Assembly (NCBI RefSeq): GCF_012103215.1
Contig: NZ_JAAVNE010000018.1
Span: 1 to 64,000 of the forward strand
Reading direction: 5' to 3'
Source: Falsiroseomonas selenitidurans
GTDB taxonomy: Bacteria; Pseudomonadota; Alphaproteobacteria; Acetobacterales; Acetobacteraceae
DNA length: 64,000 nt
Both the position numbers and the translations under genes were made by a program. The notes below the pieces were generated by a model, which did no database searches, was not told the origin of the DNA, and saw nothing but the letters and a program-made list of their open reading frames with translations. This document shows, in pieces, positions 40,962-49,518 of the stretch; the stretch's first letter is position 1, and each line of letters starts with the position of its first letter.

Positions 40962-42298
40962 GCCACTTCCCCCGCCAGCATCGGCCGCGGATCGACGATG
41001 CGGCCCGCCACCGCCGAGGCCGCGACCACCGCCGGGCCGGCGAGGAAGACGCGGGAGGAGCGCGCGCCGTTGCGGCCCTGGTAGTTGAACTGCTGGGTGG
41101 AGATCAGCACCTCGTTCTCGTTCAGCACGCCCTGGTAGCCCCAGCAGGTGGTACAGCCGGGGGCGAGGATGGTGGCGCCGGCTTCCGCCAGCACCGCCAG
41201 CAGCCCCTCCCGCGCCGCCTCCACATAGACGCCACGGCTGCCGGGCGTGACATAGAGCGTGACATGCGGCGCCACCTGGCGGCCGCGCAGCAGCCGCGCC
41301 GCCTCCCGCAGGTCGTCCAGCCGGCCATTGGCGCAGGAGCCGATGGTCGCCTGGTCGATGCGCTGGCCGGCCGCCTGCGCCACCGGCACCGCGCCATGCG
41401 CGTCCGGCGGCAGCGTCACCATGGGCTGGATGGCGGCAAGGTCGTAGGTCAGGCGTGTCATGTAGGGCGCCCCCGGATCCGCCCGCACCACCTGCCAGGG
41501 CCGGCCGCCATCGCGCGCCCGCACGTATTCCAGCGCCAGCGCGTCCGGCTCCATGATCCCGGTGTAGGCGCCGGCGTGGAACAGCGAGGCCAGGATCGCC
41601 TGGCGGTCATCGAGGCTGAGCGTGGCCAGGCCCGGCCCGTCGAATTCCACGCAGCACTGCAGCAGGCGCCCATCGGCCGTGCAGTCCCGCAGGATGGTCT
41701 GGATGACGTCCCGCGCGGTGACGCCGAAGCCGAGCCGGCCGGTCAGCGTGAGGCGGGCGGAGGGCGGCACGGCGATCCAGTTCTCGTCCTGGATGATGGC
41801 GACGATCACCTCCGTCGAGATCGGCAGGTTCAGCGCGCCCAGCGCGCCGATGGAGGCGATGTTGCCCTCGTCGGAGAAGATCAGCGTGCCGGGCCGGGCG
41901 AAGCCGCGTTCCGTCAGCACCAGGTGGCGCAGCCCGTTGCCGGGGCCGAAGAAGTTCTCGATGCCCTGGCGGTCGCACCAGTCGCGCAGCGTGCGGTGGG
42001 TTTCGTGGTGGTGCGAGCCCATGGCGGCGGCGGTGGAATGGTCGATCACCATCACCGCCTTGTCCGGGCGGGGGATGCGGTCCACCCCGATGCGCTCCAG
42101 GTTGCGCTTGTGGCCGGGCCAGAACAGCTCCTGGCAGGCAACATAGTCGGGGCTGACGGTGACGTAGTCGCCGGCCTCCACCGCATCGCGCCCGCAATGC
42201 GCGGCGATGATCTTCTGGGCGATGGTCTGCGCTCCGCCGTGCGCCAGGCTCATCGACGCGGCCCGGGCCGCCGCCCGGTGTCCCTGATCCGCATGCAT
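40958..42298 (-). CDS. LeuC-like (aconitase family) large subunit
   Basis: 446 residues. The [4Fe-4S] ligands are kept: Cys322 in IGSCANGR and Cys382/Cys385 in GCTTCWGYQG. AQKIIAAHCGR and VMVIDHSTAAAMGS near the N-terminus are family features. The usual DSHT motif is replaced by DEGN (FSDEGNIAS, residues 141-149), suggesting a non-standard substrate. ATG 42298 directly abuts GGGGAGG, while Met16 (42253) would give a more typical N-terminus without an SD, so the start is uncertain. It is divergent from the maleylacetate reductase gene across 148 bases. Confidence 0.82.
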   Translation of the reverse strand: MHADQGHRAAARAASMSLAHGGAQTIAQKIIAAHCGRDAVEAGDYVTVSPDYVACQELFWPGHKRNLERIGVDRIPRPDKAVMVIDHSTAAAMGSHHHETHRTLRDWCDRQGIENFFGPGNGLRHLVLTERGFARPGTLIFSDEGNIASIGALGALNLPISTEVIVAIIQDENWIAVPPSARLTLTGRLGFGVTARDVIQTILRDCTADGRLLQCCVEFDGPGLATLSLDDRQAILASLFHAGAYTGIMEPDALALEYVRARDGGRPWQVVRADPGAPYMTRLTYDLAAIQPMVTLPPDAHGAVPVAQAAGQRIDQATIGSCANGRLDDLREAARLLRGRQVAPHVTLYVTPGSRGVYVEAAREGLLAVLAEAGATILAPGCTTCWGYQGVLNENEVLISTQQFNYQGRNGARSSRVFLAGPAVVAASAVAGRIVDPRPMLAGEVA

Positions 42299-42446
42299 CC
42301 TCCCCGCCGCTTGTCGCGCGGCGTATCCGTTCAGGTTTATGGACCAGACTTATGGCCGATGGTAGCCCGCCGGTGCCGCCAGCCCTTGCGGAATCCGCCG
42401 GCCACCCGATCCTGCGCGGGTCGAATCCGCCAGCGGGAGAGGGTCC

Positions 42447-43496
42447 ATGCAGCGCTTCACCTACGAGGCCGCGCCGATGCGCGTGGTATTCGGCGACGGC
42501 ACGCTGGCGGCGCTGGGGGCGGAGGTGGAGCGCCTCGGCCTGCGGCGCGCCGTGCTGGTGGTCACGCCCAGCCAGGCGGCACGCGGTGCGGCGCTGGCGG
42601 CGCAGCTCGGCCCGCTGGCGGCCGGCGTCATCCCGCTGGCCGCGATGCACACGCCGGTCGAGGTGACGGAACAGGCGCTGGCCCTGCTGCGGGCGATGGG
42701 CGGCGACGGGCTGGTGGCGGTGGGCGGCGGCTCCGCCATCGGCCTGTCCAAGGCGCTGGCGCTGCGCAGCGGCCTGAAGCAGATCGCGGTCCCCACCACC
42801 TATGCAGGGTCGGAGATGACGCCGATTCTCGGCCAGACGGAGGCCGGGCGGAAGCTGGCGCTGCGCAGCGCGGCGGTGCTGCCGCAGGTGGTGATCTACG
42901 ACGTGGCGCTGACGCTGGGCCTGCCGCCGGCGCTGTCCGCCACCTCCGGCCTCAATGCCATGGCGCATGCGGTGGAGGCGCTGTACGCGCCGGATGCGAA
43001 CCCGGTCACCAGCCTGATGGCGGAGGAGGCCATCCGCGCCCTGGCCGCCGCCTTGCCGGCGGTTGTGGCCGAACCTGGCGATCGCGCCGCGCGGGCGGAG
43101 GCGTTGCAGGGCGCCTGGCTGGCCGGCGCCTGCCTCGGCGCCGTCACCGTCTCGCTGCACCACAAGCTGTGCCACGTGCTGGGCGGGTCCTTCGGCCTGC
43201 CGCATGCGGAAACCCATGCCGCGGTGCTGCCCTGGGCGGTGCAGTTCAACGCCCCGGCGGCGCCGGCCGCGATGGCGCGCATCGCCCGCGCGCTGGGCCA
43301 GGCGGATGCGGTGGAAGGGCTGTTCGCGCTGTCGCGCCGGCTGGGCGCGCCGGCCAGCCTGGCGGCGCTGGGCCTGGCCGAATCCGACCTCGACCGCGCG
43401 GCGGAGATCGCCACGGCCGCGCCCTATCCGAACCCCCGGCCGGTGGAGCGCGCGGCGATCCGCGCCCTGCTCGGCGCCGCCCTGCGCGGCCGCTGA
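42447..43496 (+). CDS. Maleylacetate reductase (iron-containing alcohol dehydrogenase family)
   Basis: 349 residues. N-terminal FTYEAAPMRVVFGDGTLAAL, nucleotide loop VAVGGGSAIGLSKALAL, IAVPTTYAGSEMTPILGQTE and LHHKLCHVLGGSFGLPHAETHAAVLPW are characteristic of maleylacetate reductases such as MacA/ClcE. These reduce maleylacetate to 3-oxoadipate with NAD(P)H in aromatic and chloroaromatic catabolism. AGCGGGAGAGGG precedes the ATG. No ring-cleavage dioxygenase is in the window. Divergence from the LeuC/LeuD unit hints at a shared carboxylate pathway. Confidence 0.88.
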   Translation: MQRFTYEAAPMRVVFGDGTLAALGAEVERLGLRRAVLVVTPSQAARGAALAAQLGPLAAGVIPLAAMHTPVEVTEQALALLRAMGGDGLVAVGGGSAIGLSKALALRSGLKQIAVPTTYAGSEMTPILGQTEAGRKLALRSAAVLPQVVIYDVALTLGLPPALSATSGLNAMAHAVEALYAPDANPVTSLMAEEAIRALAAALPAVVAEPGDRAARAEALQGAWLAGACLGAVTVSLHHKLCHVLGGSFGLPHAETHAAVLPWAVQFNAPAAPAAMARIARALGQADAVEGLFALSRRLGAPASLAALGLAESDLDRAAEIATAAPYPNPRPVERAAIRALLGAALRGR

Positions 43497-43526
43497 GCGG
43501 CGCCTTCGGCTTTCGCGCCGCCGCGT

Positions 43527-46283
43527 TCAGGCGCTGGCGGACAGCGCCATCGGCGGCGGCAGCGGACCGGCCGCGCCACGGTCCGATGCCGGGGGCTCGG
43601 CCAGCAGGCGGCACAGCGCCGCGGCCAGGGCGCCGGCGGCCAGCGGCTTGCGCAGCAGCGCGGTGCGGCCCTGGCCGCCATCGCCGCTCCAGCCTTCCGG
43701 CAATTCACCGTAGCCGGTGGCGAAGATCACCGGCACGCCGCGCATCACCAGCAGGTCGGCGACCGGGAAGGCGGCGTAGCCGCCCAGGTTGACATCAAGC
43801 ACCGCGGCATCCGGCGGCTGGTCGCCCTGTGCTTCCAGCAGGCCGAGGGCCTCCCGCAGCGTGCCGGCGGGGCCGAGCACGCGGCAGCCCGCCGCGCGCA
43901 GCTCCGCCTCCACCGTCATCGCCACCAGGGGTTCGTCCTCCACCACCATCACGCGGCGCCCGATCAGGCGCCCCGTGGCGGGCTGGCCCTGGGCCTCGTC
44001 GGACGGGCCGGGCTCTGCCGGCCCGTCACGGCCCGGCGGCCGGGCGAGGCGGTCGGCGGCGATGTCCAGCCGGCAGGACAGGCCCTCCGGCTGCCAGTCG
44101 AAATGCGCCTTGCCGCCCAGCTGCCCCGCCATGGTCGCCATGATCAGGCGGGAGCCGAAGCCGCGCCGGGTCGGCACGCCCGGCACCGCCACGCCGCGCT
44201 CCAGCCAGTCCAGCCGCAGCCGCCCGCCGGCTTGCAACGCCCAGCGCAGCGTGAGCCGCCCGCCGGGGCGGGAGAGTGCGCCGTGTCGCGCCGCGTTGCT
44301 GGCCAGTTCGTGCAGCACCAGGGAGACGGGCTGCACCGCCTCGGCCACCAGCCGCAGCGGCGGCCCCTCGATCCACACGCGCTCGCCCGCCCGGGCGCTG
44401 CCCTGGGGCACACCGGCATCGGCACCGTCCGGCGCCGCCGCGTCGAAGGGCCGCCCGGCGAAGGGGGCAAGCTCCGCCGCCACCAGGTCGCGCAGCGCCC
44501 CGCCCGCCCAGCCTTCCCGCGACAGCAGCGTGTGCGCCCGCGCCAGCGCCCCGATGCGGCCTTCCACGGCCGCCACGAAATCCGCCGGCCGCTCCGCCTC
44601 CGTCAGCCGCAGGATGGACTGCACCACCGCCAGCACGTTCTTGGCGCGGTGGTCCACCTCCCGCACCAGCACGGTCTGGCGCTGTTCGGCGGCGCGGCGT
44701 TCGGTGATGTCCTCGCCGGCGGCGACAAGCGCCACCAGCCGGCCTTCGTCATCGCGCAGCGCGCAGTCGCGCCAGACCAGCAGCCGCTCCGCGCCATCGG
44801 CGCGCAGCACCGGGCCTTCGCGCGCCGAGGTCTCCGGCGCTTCGCCGTGGTGCAACGCCAGGAAGGCCTGGCGCAGGGGGCCGCGCAGGCGTTCGGGCAG
44901 GAAATCGCGGAACCAGTCGCGGCCCAGCGCCGCCTGCTCGCTTTCCAGGCCCAGCACCGCCAGCCCGTGGTGGTTGATCCCGGCCACCCGTCCATCCGGG
45001 CCCAGCACCACCAGCACGGCCTGGGCGACATCGAAATACAGCCGCGCCCGGTCGCGTTCCGTCCGCAGCGCGGCCGCGGCTTCCTCCGCCGCCGCCAGCC
45101 GGCCTTCCGCCACCGCCCGCACCCGCGCCGACTCGGCCGCCTGGTCCAGCGCCAGGCGCAGCGCCTCGAACTCCGCGATGGGGAAGCGGCCCTGCGGCGG
45201 CGGTGGCGGCAGGCCGGCCTGGGTGGCCTCGGCCTCGCGCGCCAGCGCGTCCACCGGCCGCAGCAGGCGCCGCGCCAGCAGCCCGGCCAGCAGCAGGCCG
45301 AGCCCCAGCGCCACCGCGCCGCCCAGCGCCAGGCGGCGCATCGGCCGTCTCCAGGCGGCCGAATAGCGCGCCAGCGGCATGGTCACCACCACGCTCCAGG
45401 GCACCCGGTCCAGCCGTTCATGGGCAGCGACGATGGGCGGTCCTTCCAGGGAAGGGCCATCCGCCAGGCCACTGGCGCTGCGGGCGATCGGGCCGGCGAT
45501 CCAGCCCGGTGCGGGCGTGCCCACCGCCGCGGCATGGCCGACCGAGCGGGCCAGGATGGTGCCATCCGCGGTCTGGATCAGCCCGGCGACCTCGCCGTTG
45601 CGCACCCGGCCGAGCAGGCTGGCCAGCCGCGCCGGGTCGAAGGCCAGGATGACCGCAAAGCGGATCGGCGGCACGCCGCCCGGCGGCTGGGCCGTGGGCC
45701 GCGGGATGACCGGCGCCACCACCGCCAGCACCGCCTGGCCGGAGACGCTGCCATGGAACAGGTTGGTGACCACCGGCTGGCCCGTGGCCAGGGCCTGCTC
45801 GATCCACGGCATGCTGTTCGGCCGTGGCAGGACGGTGCCGAGGCTGCGCAGGGAGTTGAAGATCTGCCGTCCCGCCGCATCCACCAGCACCACCCAGCCA
45901 CCGAAGGCCTCTCCCACCGCGGTGGCCCGGGCCACGACATCGGCCAGCGCCTCATCCTCCGCCGGCAGGCCGGCGCCGCCCGGCGGGATGGTGGCATCCT
46001 CCAGCAGCCGCAGCGCGCGGGAGCCGGCGAGGGCGGTGGCGGTGGCCACCGCCACCTCGATGTCGCGATCGACCGCGACCGCCAGGCCGCGCGCACCGGA
46101 TCGCAGCCCCTGATCCGCGACCTCCTGATAGGCGGCACCGAGCTGCCAGGCGGTGATGCTGCCGATGAGCAGGGCGGGCGACAGCACGCAGATCACCAGG
46201 ATCAGCAGATGCGCCCGCAGGCCAAGGCCACCGCGCCCCAATGACGCCGCCGCGCCCCGCCCCGCCCCCCGCACGCTAGGCAT
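43527..46283 (-). CDS. Hybrid HWE-family sensor histidine kinase with PAS and receiver domains
   Basis: 918 residues. TM1 (LLILVICVLSPALLIGSIT, ~26-44), an extracytoplasmic dCache-like sensor (~45-330), TM2 (LALGGAVALGLGLLLAGLL), HAMP-like linker and coiled coil, and a PAS domain (~465-590: AVLVVLGPDGRVAGINHHGL to GEDITERRAAE). The HWE kinase core follows with HRAKNVLAVVQSILRLT (phospho-His), HELASNAARHGAL (N-box) and DWLERG (the WxE that names the family). The C-terminal receiver shows VVEDEPLVAM, phosphoacceptor in AAVLDVNLGG, and LLRKPL. The ATG has GGGGA eight bases upstream. Autophosphorylation followed by transfer to its own receiver is expected; signal unknown. Confidence 0.9.
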   Translation of the reverse strand: MPSVRGAGRGAAASLGRGGLGLRAHLLILVICVLSPALLIGSITAWQLGAAYQEVADQGLRSGARGLAVAVDRDIEVAVATATALAGSRALRLLEDATIPPGGAGLPAEDEALADVVARATAVGEAFGGWVVLVDAAGRQIFNSLRSLGTVLPRPNSMPWIEQALATGQPVVTNLFHGSVSGQAVLAVVAPVIPRPTAQPPGGVPPIRFAVILAFDPARLASLLGRVRNGEVAGLIQTADGTILARSVGHAAAVGTPAPGWIAGPIARSASGLADGPSLEGPPIVAAHERLDRVPWSVVVTMPLARYSAAWRRPMRRLALGGAVALGLGLLLAGLLARRLLRPVDALAREAEATQAGLPPPPPQGRFPIAEFEALRLALDQAAESARVRAVAEGRLAAAEEAAAALRTERDRARLYFDVAQAVLVVLGPDGRVAGINHHGLAVLGLESEQAALGRDWFRDFLPERLRGPLRQAFLALHHGEAPETSAREGPVLRADGAERLLVWRDCALRDDEGRLVALVAAGEDITERRAAEQRQTVLVREVDHRAKNVLAVVQSILRLTEAERPADFVAAVEGRIGALARAHTLLSREGWAGGALRDLVAAELAPFAGRPFDAAAPDGADAGVPQGSARAGERVWIEGPPLRLVAEAVQPVSLVLHELASNAARHGALSRPGGRLTLRWALQAGGRLRLDWLERGVAVPGVPTRRGFGSRLIMATMAGQLGGKAHFDWQPEGLSCRLDIAADRLARPPGRDGPAEPGPSDEAQGQPATGRLIGRRVMVVEDEPLVAMTVEAELRAAGCRVLGPAGTLREALGLLEAQGDQPPDAAVLDVNLGGYAAFPVADLLVMRGVPVIFATGYGELPEGWSGDGGQGRTALLRKPLAAGALAAALCRLLAEPPASDRGAAGPLPPPMALSASA

Positions 46284-46433
46284 TGTTCTGATCCCCAAGG
46301 GCAGCCCCTCCCGGGCCGAACATGTATATTTGGCACAGTTGCTGGCCGGCGGTGCGGGGCCGGGCCGCACGCTTGCGTGAAGCGGCGCCCGGCGGCCCGG
46401 ATGCGCCCGGCCTGGCGGCGGCTGGAGCAAGAG

Positions 46434-46523
46434 GCGTTCAGATGGAATCATCTGAGCGCATGTCTTGCACTGGAATCAGAGACTTCCAGAGCACGCTGCG
46501 TTCACGCGAACGCAGCGTGCTCT
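46434..46523. repeat. Dispersed palindromic element, copy 2 (modules A and B)
   Basis: Module A is an 11-bp stem GCGTTCAGATG (46434-46444) / CATCTGAGCGC (46449-46459) with one wobble pair. A linker with TTGCACTGGAATCAGAG follows. Module B is a perfect 16-bp stem AGAGCACGCTGCGTTC (46488-46503) / GAACGCAGCGTGCTCT (46508-46523). Module B matches 10480-10515; module A plus the linker matches 62739-62793. Confidence 0.8.
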
Positions 46524-46536
46524 CGGCGAAGCGGCC

Positions 46537-46986
46537 TCAGCGCGGCTGCGCGCCAGGCGCGCCCTGCGGCGTGCCGGGCGGCGGGATGACCGGCGTGGTG
46601 TTCGGCGTCGGCTCCGGCACGCTGCCCTGGATGCCCGGGTCGATGCCGGGTGGAGGCGGCACCACGCCACGGGCGATGCCGGGCTGCTCACGCGGCACCT
46701 GCGTGTCGTCGGCACGCGGCGCCTGCGTGTCGTCGCCACGTGGCGCCTGCGTGTCGTCGCCACGCGGCGCCTGCGTGTCGTCGCCACGCGGCGCCTGCGT
46801 GTCGTCGCCACGCGGCGCCCTCTCCGCCTGGGCCGGCCGCGTGGCACCCGGGGGCAGCGCGGGCTCGGTCAGGCTGGTCTGCGCGGCGGCATTGCCGGCG
46901 AGCAGCGCGGTGCAGGCCAGCAGCAGCGCCGGCAGCCGGACCGGCGTGGCCCGACCGGAGACGGGCTTGAGGGGCTGAGGCGTCAT
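46537..46986 (-). CDS. Secreted Pro-rich protein with APRGDDTQ octapeptide repeats
   Basis: 149 residues. A hydrophobic leader LPALLLACTALLAGNAAAQ suits Sec export; LLAC could be a weak lipobox. The mature chain is low-complexity. Four exact APRGDDTQ units plus one APRADDTQ and a partial unit (residues ~57-100) are followed by a Pro/Gly-rich tail (VVPPPPGIDPGIQG, VIPPPGTPQGAPGAQPR). I recognise no family. It lies on the same strand as, and just downstream of, the PRC-barrel gene (53 bases), so the two may be cotranscribed as envelope or stress proteins. The coding frame is supported by its leader and by three-base periodicity of the repeat. Confidence 0.6.
   Translation of the reverse strand: MTPQPLKPVSGRATPVRLPALLLACTALLAGNAAAQTSLTEPALPPGATRPAQAERAPRGDDTQAPRGDDTQAPRGDDTQAPRGDDTQAPRADDTQVPREQPGIARGVVPPPPGIDPGIQGSVPEPTPNTTPVIPPPGTPQGAPGAQPR
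46703..46822. repeat. 24-bp in-frame tandem repeat (five units)
   Basis: Five copies of a 24-bp unit with core gtgtcgtcgccacgcggc lie head to tail, nearly identical at DNA level including third positions, which suggests recent expansion. Each encodes one APRGDDTQ on the minus strand. The unit length is the same as in the repeat at 1-148, though the sequences are unrelated. Confidence 0.85.
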
Positions 46987-47039
46987 GGGGCGGTGCTTCC
47001 TGCGGTTCCTGCCAGAACGCCCCGCGAGGCCGCCCGTTC

Positions 47040-47849
47040 TCAGCGCCAATACGGGATGCGTCCGTAATGGCCGTAAAGGCGCTGTTCGTAGTCCTGGTCG
47101 GCCGTTGCCGCGGGATCGTATTCCGGGCTGCCGCGCACCTGCTCCCGCGTCAGGCCGACATGCAGCATCTGGCCGTTCCAATCGACCTCGCCGATCCATT
47201 TCGGGTCGACCAGCACCTTGCGCCCGGGCCACCAGTTGCGCGTATCCACCACCAGGTAGCGGATCGCCCAGCCCTGCGGATCCAGCAGGAATTCCTCGGC
47301 ATGGCCGATCGAATCGTCGCTGGCCTGGATGTAGTAGCCCCGCACCTCGTTCAGGCTGCGCAGCCGGGGGTCGCCACGCTGCACCGCCGCACCGGCCCCG
47401 GCCTGCCCCGGCGGTGCCTCACCCTCCGGCACGCGCCCGGCCAGGGAGGGCGCGCCCGCCACCCCCATCATCGGCGGCACCATGCCTGGATGGGTGGCGA
47501 TGCCCGCGGACCAGTAGGGCGACCAGCCGTAGTAGCCATGGATGTCCGTCTCCAGCTGGCGCGAGACCGGTTGGTCCTGCTCCACCCCGGGGCTGTCCTT
47601 CACCTGTTGCCGCGTTGCCTGCACCGGGAAGCTGCCGCTGGCCGCATCCGGCTCCCCCAGCACCGCGGTCGGCAGCAGCACGCGCTTGCCCGGCAGCCAG
47701 GTGCCGGTGTCCACCACCGCCCAGCGCACCGTCCACGCCTGATCGTCGAACAGGATGTCCGCAACGCTGCCGATGCCGCCATCGCTGGCGCGCACGCTGC
47801 TGCCGATGATGGTCGAGGATTGCCAGAGCGTGGAAAGCCGGCCTGCCAT
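47040..47849 (-). CDS. Protein with two PRC-barrel domains
   Basis: 269 residues. PRC-barrel 1 (~residues 10-80) shows IIGSSVRASDGGIGSVADILFDDQAWTVRWAVVDTGTWL. PRC-barrel 2 (~165-235) shows RGYYIQASDDSIGHAEEFLLDPQGWAIRYLVVDTRNWW. Between them lies a Pro/Gly linker with YGWSPYW; a similar YGHYGRIPYW ends the protein. No signal peptide. PRC-barrels bind RNA or proteins or sit beside photosynthetic reaction centres; stand-alone pairs like this are common stress-type proteins of unknown role. AAGGAG abuts an earlier ATG (47855) but is ideally spaced for ATG 47849, which is used. Confidence 0.82.
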   Translation of the reverse strand: MAGRLSTLWQSSTIIGSSVRASDGGIGSVADILFDDQAWTVRWAVVDTGTWLPGKRVLLPTAVLGEPDAASGSFPVQATRQQVKDSPGVEQDQPVSRQLETDIHGYYGWSPYWSAGIATHPGMVPPMMGVAGAPSLAGRVPEGEAPPGQAGAGAAVQRGDPRLRSLNEVRGYYIQASDDSIGHAEEFLLDPQGWAIRYLVVDTRNWWPGRKVLVDPKWIGEVDWNGQMLHVGLTREQVRGSPEYDPAATADQDYEQRLYGHYGRIPYWR

Positions 47850-48097
47850 CGTCATCTCCTTCGCGAGTGTCCAGCCGGGCTAACCCCTCGCCGGCGCCGG
47901 GGTTGCGGCGCAGCCTCATCCCCCCCGGCCGCCGCCACGGCGCGCCGCCGCCCCTGGCCGGCGGGAGACGGCCACCACCACGCGCCCGCCGCGGTGCCGG
48001 CCGGCGGGGGTCGCGGCAAGGTGATGGCGGCCGGTGGGGGGGGGAGGGTGGTGGCCAGGGGCCGGCGGCGGCCGGCGCGCCCTGGATCGCCTCGGCA

Positions 48098-48121
48098 GGC
48101 CGGGCCGGGGAAGGCCCGGCC
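48098..48121 (-). terminator. Hairpin downstream of accC
   Basis: Perfect 9-bp GC stem GGCCGGGCC / GGCCCGGCC with a six-base loop, starting 23 bases after the accC stop on its strand. There is no T-run, so termination may need Rho. The rest of 47850-48143 is very GC-rich and shows no gene I accept. Confidence 0.4.
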
Positions 48122-48143
48122 GCGCCGCCGGATGCGGGAACTG

Positions 48144-49487
48144 TCAGCCCTGGCGGGCGACGAACTGCTCGAGCCAGTGGATGGTGTAGTCGCCGGCCTG
48201 GAATTCCGGGTCGGCCACGATGCGCTGGTGCAGCGGCAGGGTGGTCTTGATGCCGGAGACGACCATCTCCGCCAGCGCCCGCTTCAGCCGCGCGATCGCC
48301 TCCGGCCGGGTCGCGCCATGCACCACCAGCTTGGCCACCAGGCTGTCGTAGTGCGGCGGCACCGTGTAGCCGGCGTAGAGCGCGCTGTCGACGCGCACGC
48401 CGAGCCCGCCGGGGGCGTGGTACACGTCCACCCGCCCGGGGCTGGGGGCGAAGGTCACGGGGTCCTCGGCCGTGATCCGGCATTCGATCGCATGGCCGGA
48501 GAAGCGGATCTCGGACTGGTCGTAGCCGAGCGTCTCGCCGGCGGCGATGCGCACCTGTTCCTTCACCAGATCCACGTTGCAGACCATCTCCGTCACCGGA
48601 TGTTCCACCTGCAGGCGGGTGTTCATCTCGATGAAGGCGAACTGGCCGTCCTGCCACAGGAACTCCAGCGTCCCGGCATTGCGGTAGCCCAGCTGGCGCA
48701 GGCCCCGGGTCACTTGTGCGCCCAGCGCATCGCGCTCCGCCCCGGTCAGCACCGGGCTGCCGGCCTCCTCCACCAGCTTCTGGTGGCGGCGCTGCAGGGA
48801 ACAATCGCGCTCGCCGAAATGCACCACATTGCCATGGCTGTCGGCCAGCACCTGCAACTCGATGTGCCGTGGCCGGTCCAGGTACTTCTCCAGATAGACG
48901 CTGTCATCGCCGAAGGCGGCCTTGGATTCGGCGCGGGCGACGCGAAACGCCTCCTCCAGCTCGTCCTCGGAGCGGGCGACCTTCATGCCGCGGCCACCGC
49001 CGCCGGCAGCCGCCTTGATCAGCACCGGGTACTTCACCTGCTCGGCCACCGCGCGGGCTTCGTCCACGCTGGTCACCGCCCCCTCCGAGCCGGGCACCAG
49101 CGGCACGCCGAGCCGGCGCATCGCGTCCTTGGCGGCGATCTTGTCGCCCATCATGCGGATATGCGCGGCGGAAGGGCCGATGAAGGCCAGGCCGTGCGCC
49201 TCCACCATTTCGGCGAAGTTCGCATTCTCCGACAGGAAGCCGTAGCCGGGGTGGATCGCCTCCGCCCCGGTGATCGCCGCGGCGGACAGGATGGCCGCCA
49301 TGTTCAGGTAGCTGTCGCGGGCCGAGGGCGGGCCGATGCAGACGCTCTCATCGGCCAGGCGCACATGCATCGCCGTGTTGTCGGCGGTGGAATGCACGGC
49401 GACGGTGCGGATGCCCATCTCCTGGCAGGCGCGGTGCACCCGCAGCGCGATCTCGCCGCGATTGGCGATCAGGACCTTGCGGAACAT
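48144..49487 (-). CDS. accC: Acetyl-CoA carboxylase biotin carboxylase subunit
   Basis: 447 residues. It starts MFRKVLIANRGEIALRVHRACQE. The ATP-grasp domain shows YPVLIKAAAGGGGRGMK and HIELQVLADSHGNVVHFGERDCSLQRRHQKLVEEAGSP. EMNTRLQVEHPVTEM carries the catalytic Glu/Arg residues. The C-terminal domain is complete, so this is a free AccC and not a larger acyl-CoA carboxylase chain. It carboxylates biotin on AccB using bicarbonate and ATP in the first step of fatty-acid synthesis. It follows accB after 31 bases in the order aroQ-accB-accC. Confidence 0.97.
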   Translation of the reverse strand: MFRKVLIANRGEIALRVHRACQEMGIRTVAVHSTADNTAMHVRLADESVCIGPPSARDSYLNMAAILSAAAITGAEAIHPGYGFLSENANFAEMVEAHGLAFIGPSAAHIRMMGDKIAAKDAMRRLGVPLVPGSEGAVTSVDEARAVAEQVKYPVLIKAAAGGGGRGMKVARSEDELEEAFRVARAESKAAFGDDSVYLEKYLDRPRHIELQVLADSHGNVVHFGERDCSLQRRHQKLVEEAGSPVLTGAERDALGAQVTRGLRQLGYRNAGTLEFLWQDGQFAFIEMNTRLQVEHPVTEMVCNVDLVKEQVRIAAGETLGYDQSEIRFSGHAIECRITAEDPVTFAPSPGRVDVYHAPGGLGVRVDSALYAGYTVPPHYDSLVAKLVVHGATRPEAIARLKRALAEMVVSGIKTTLPLHQRIVADPEFQAGDYTIHWLEQFVARQG

Positions 49488-49518
49488 CAGCGCCGGTTCC
49501 GCCGCGGGCTGCGCGGCC

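Noticed and set aside
42299-42446. Regulator-binding palindrome between LeuC-like and maleylacetate reductase genes
   Set aside because: No inverted repeat good enough to call was found, and no regulator gene is adjacent.
46703-46822. CRISPR-like array
   Set aside because: Contiguous 24-bp units with no unique spacers, encoding a regular octapeptide.
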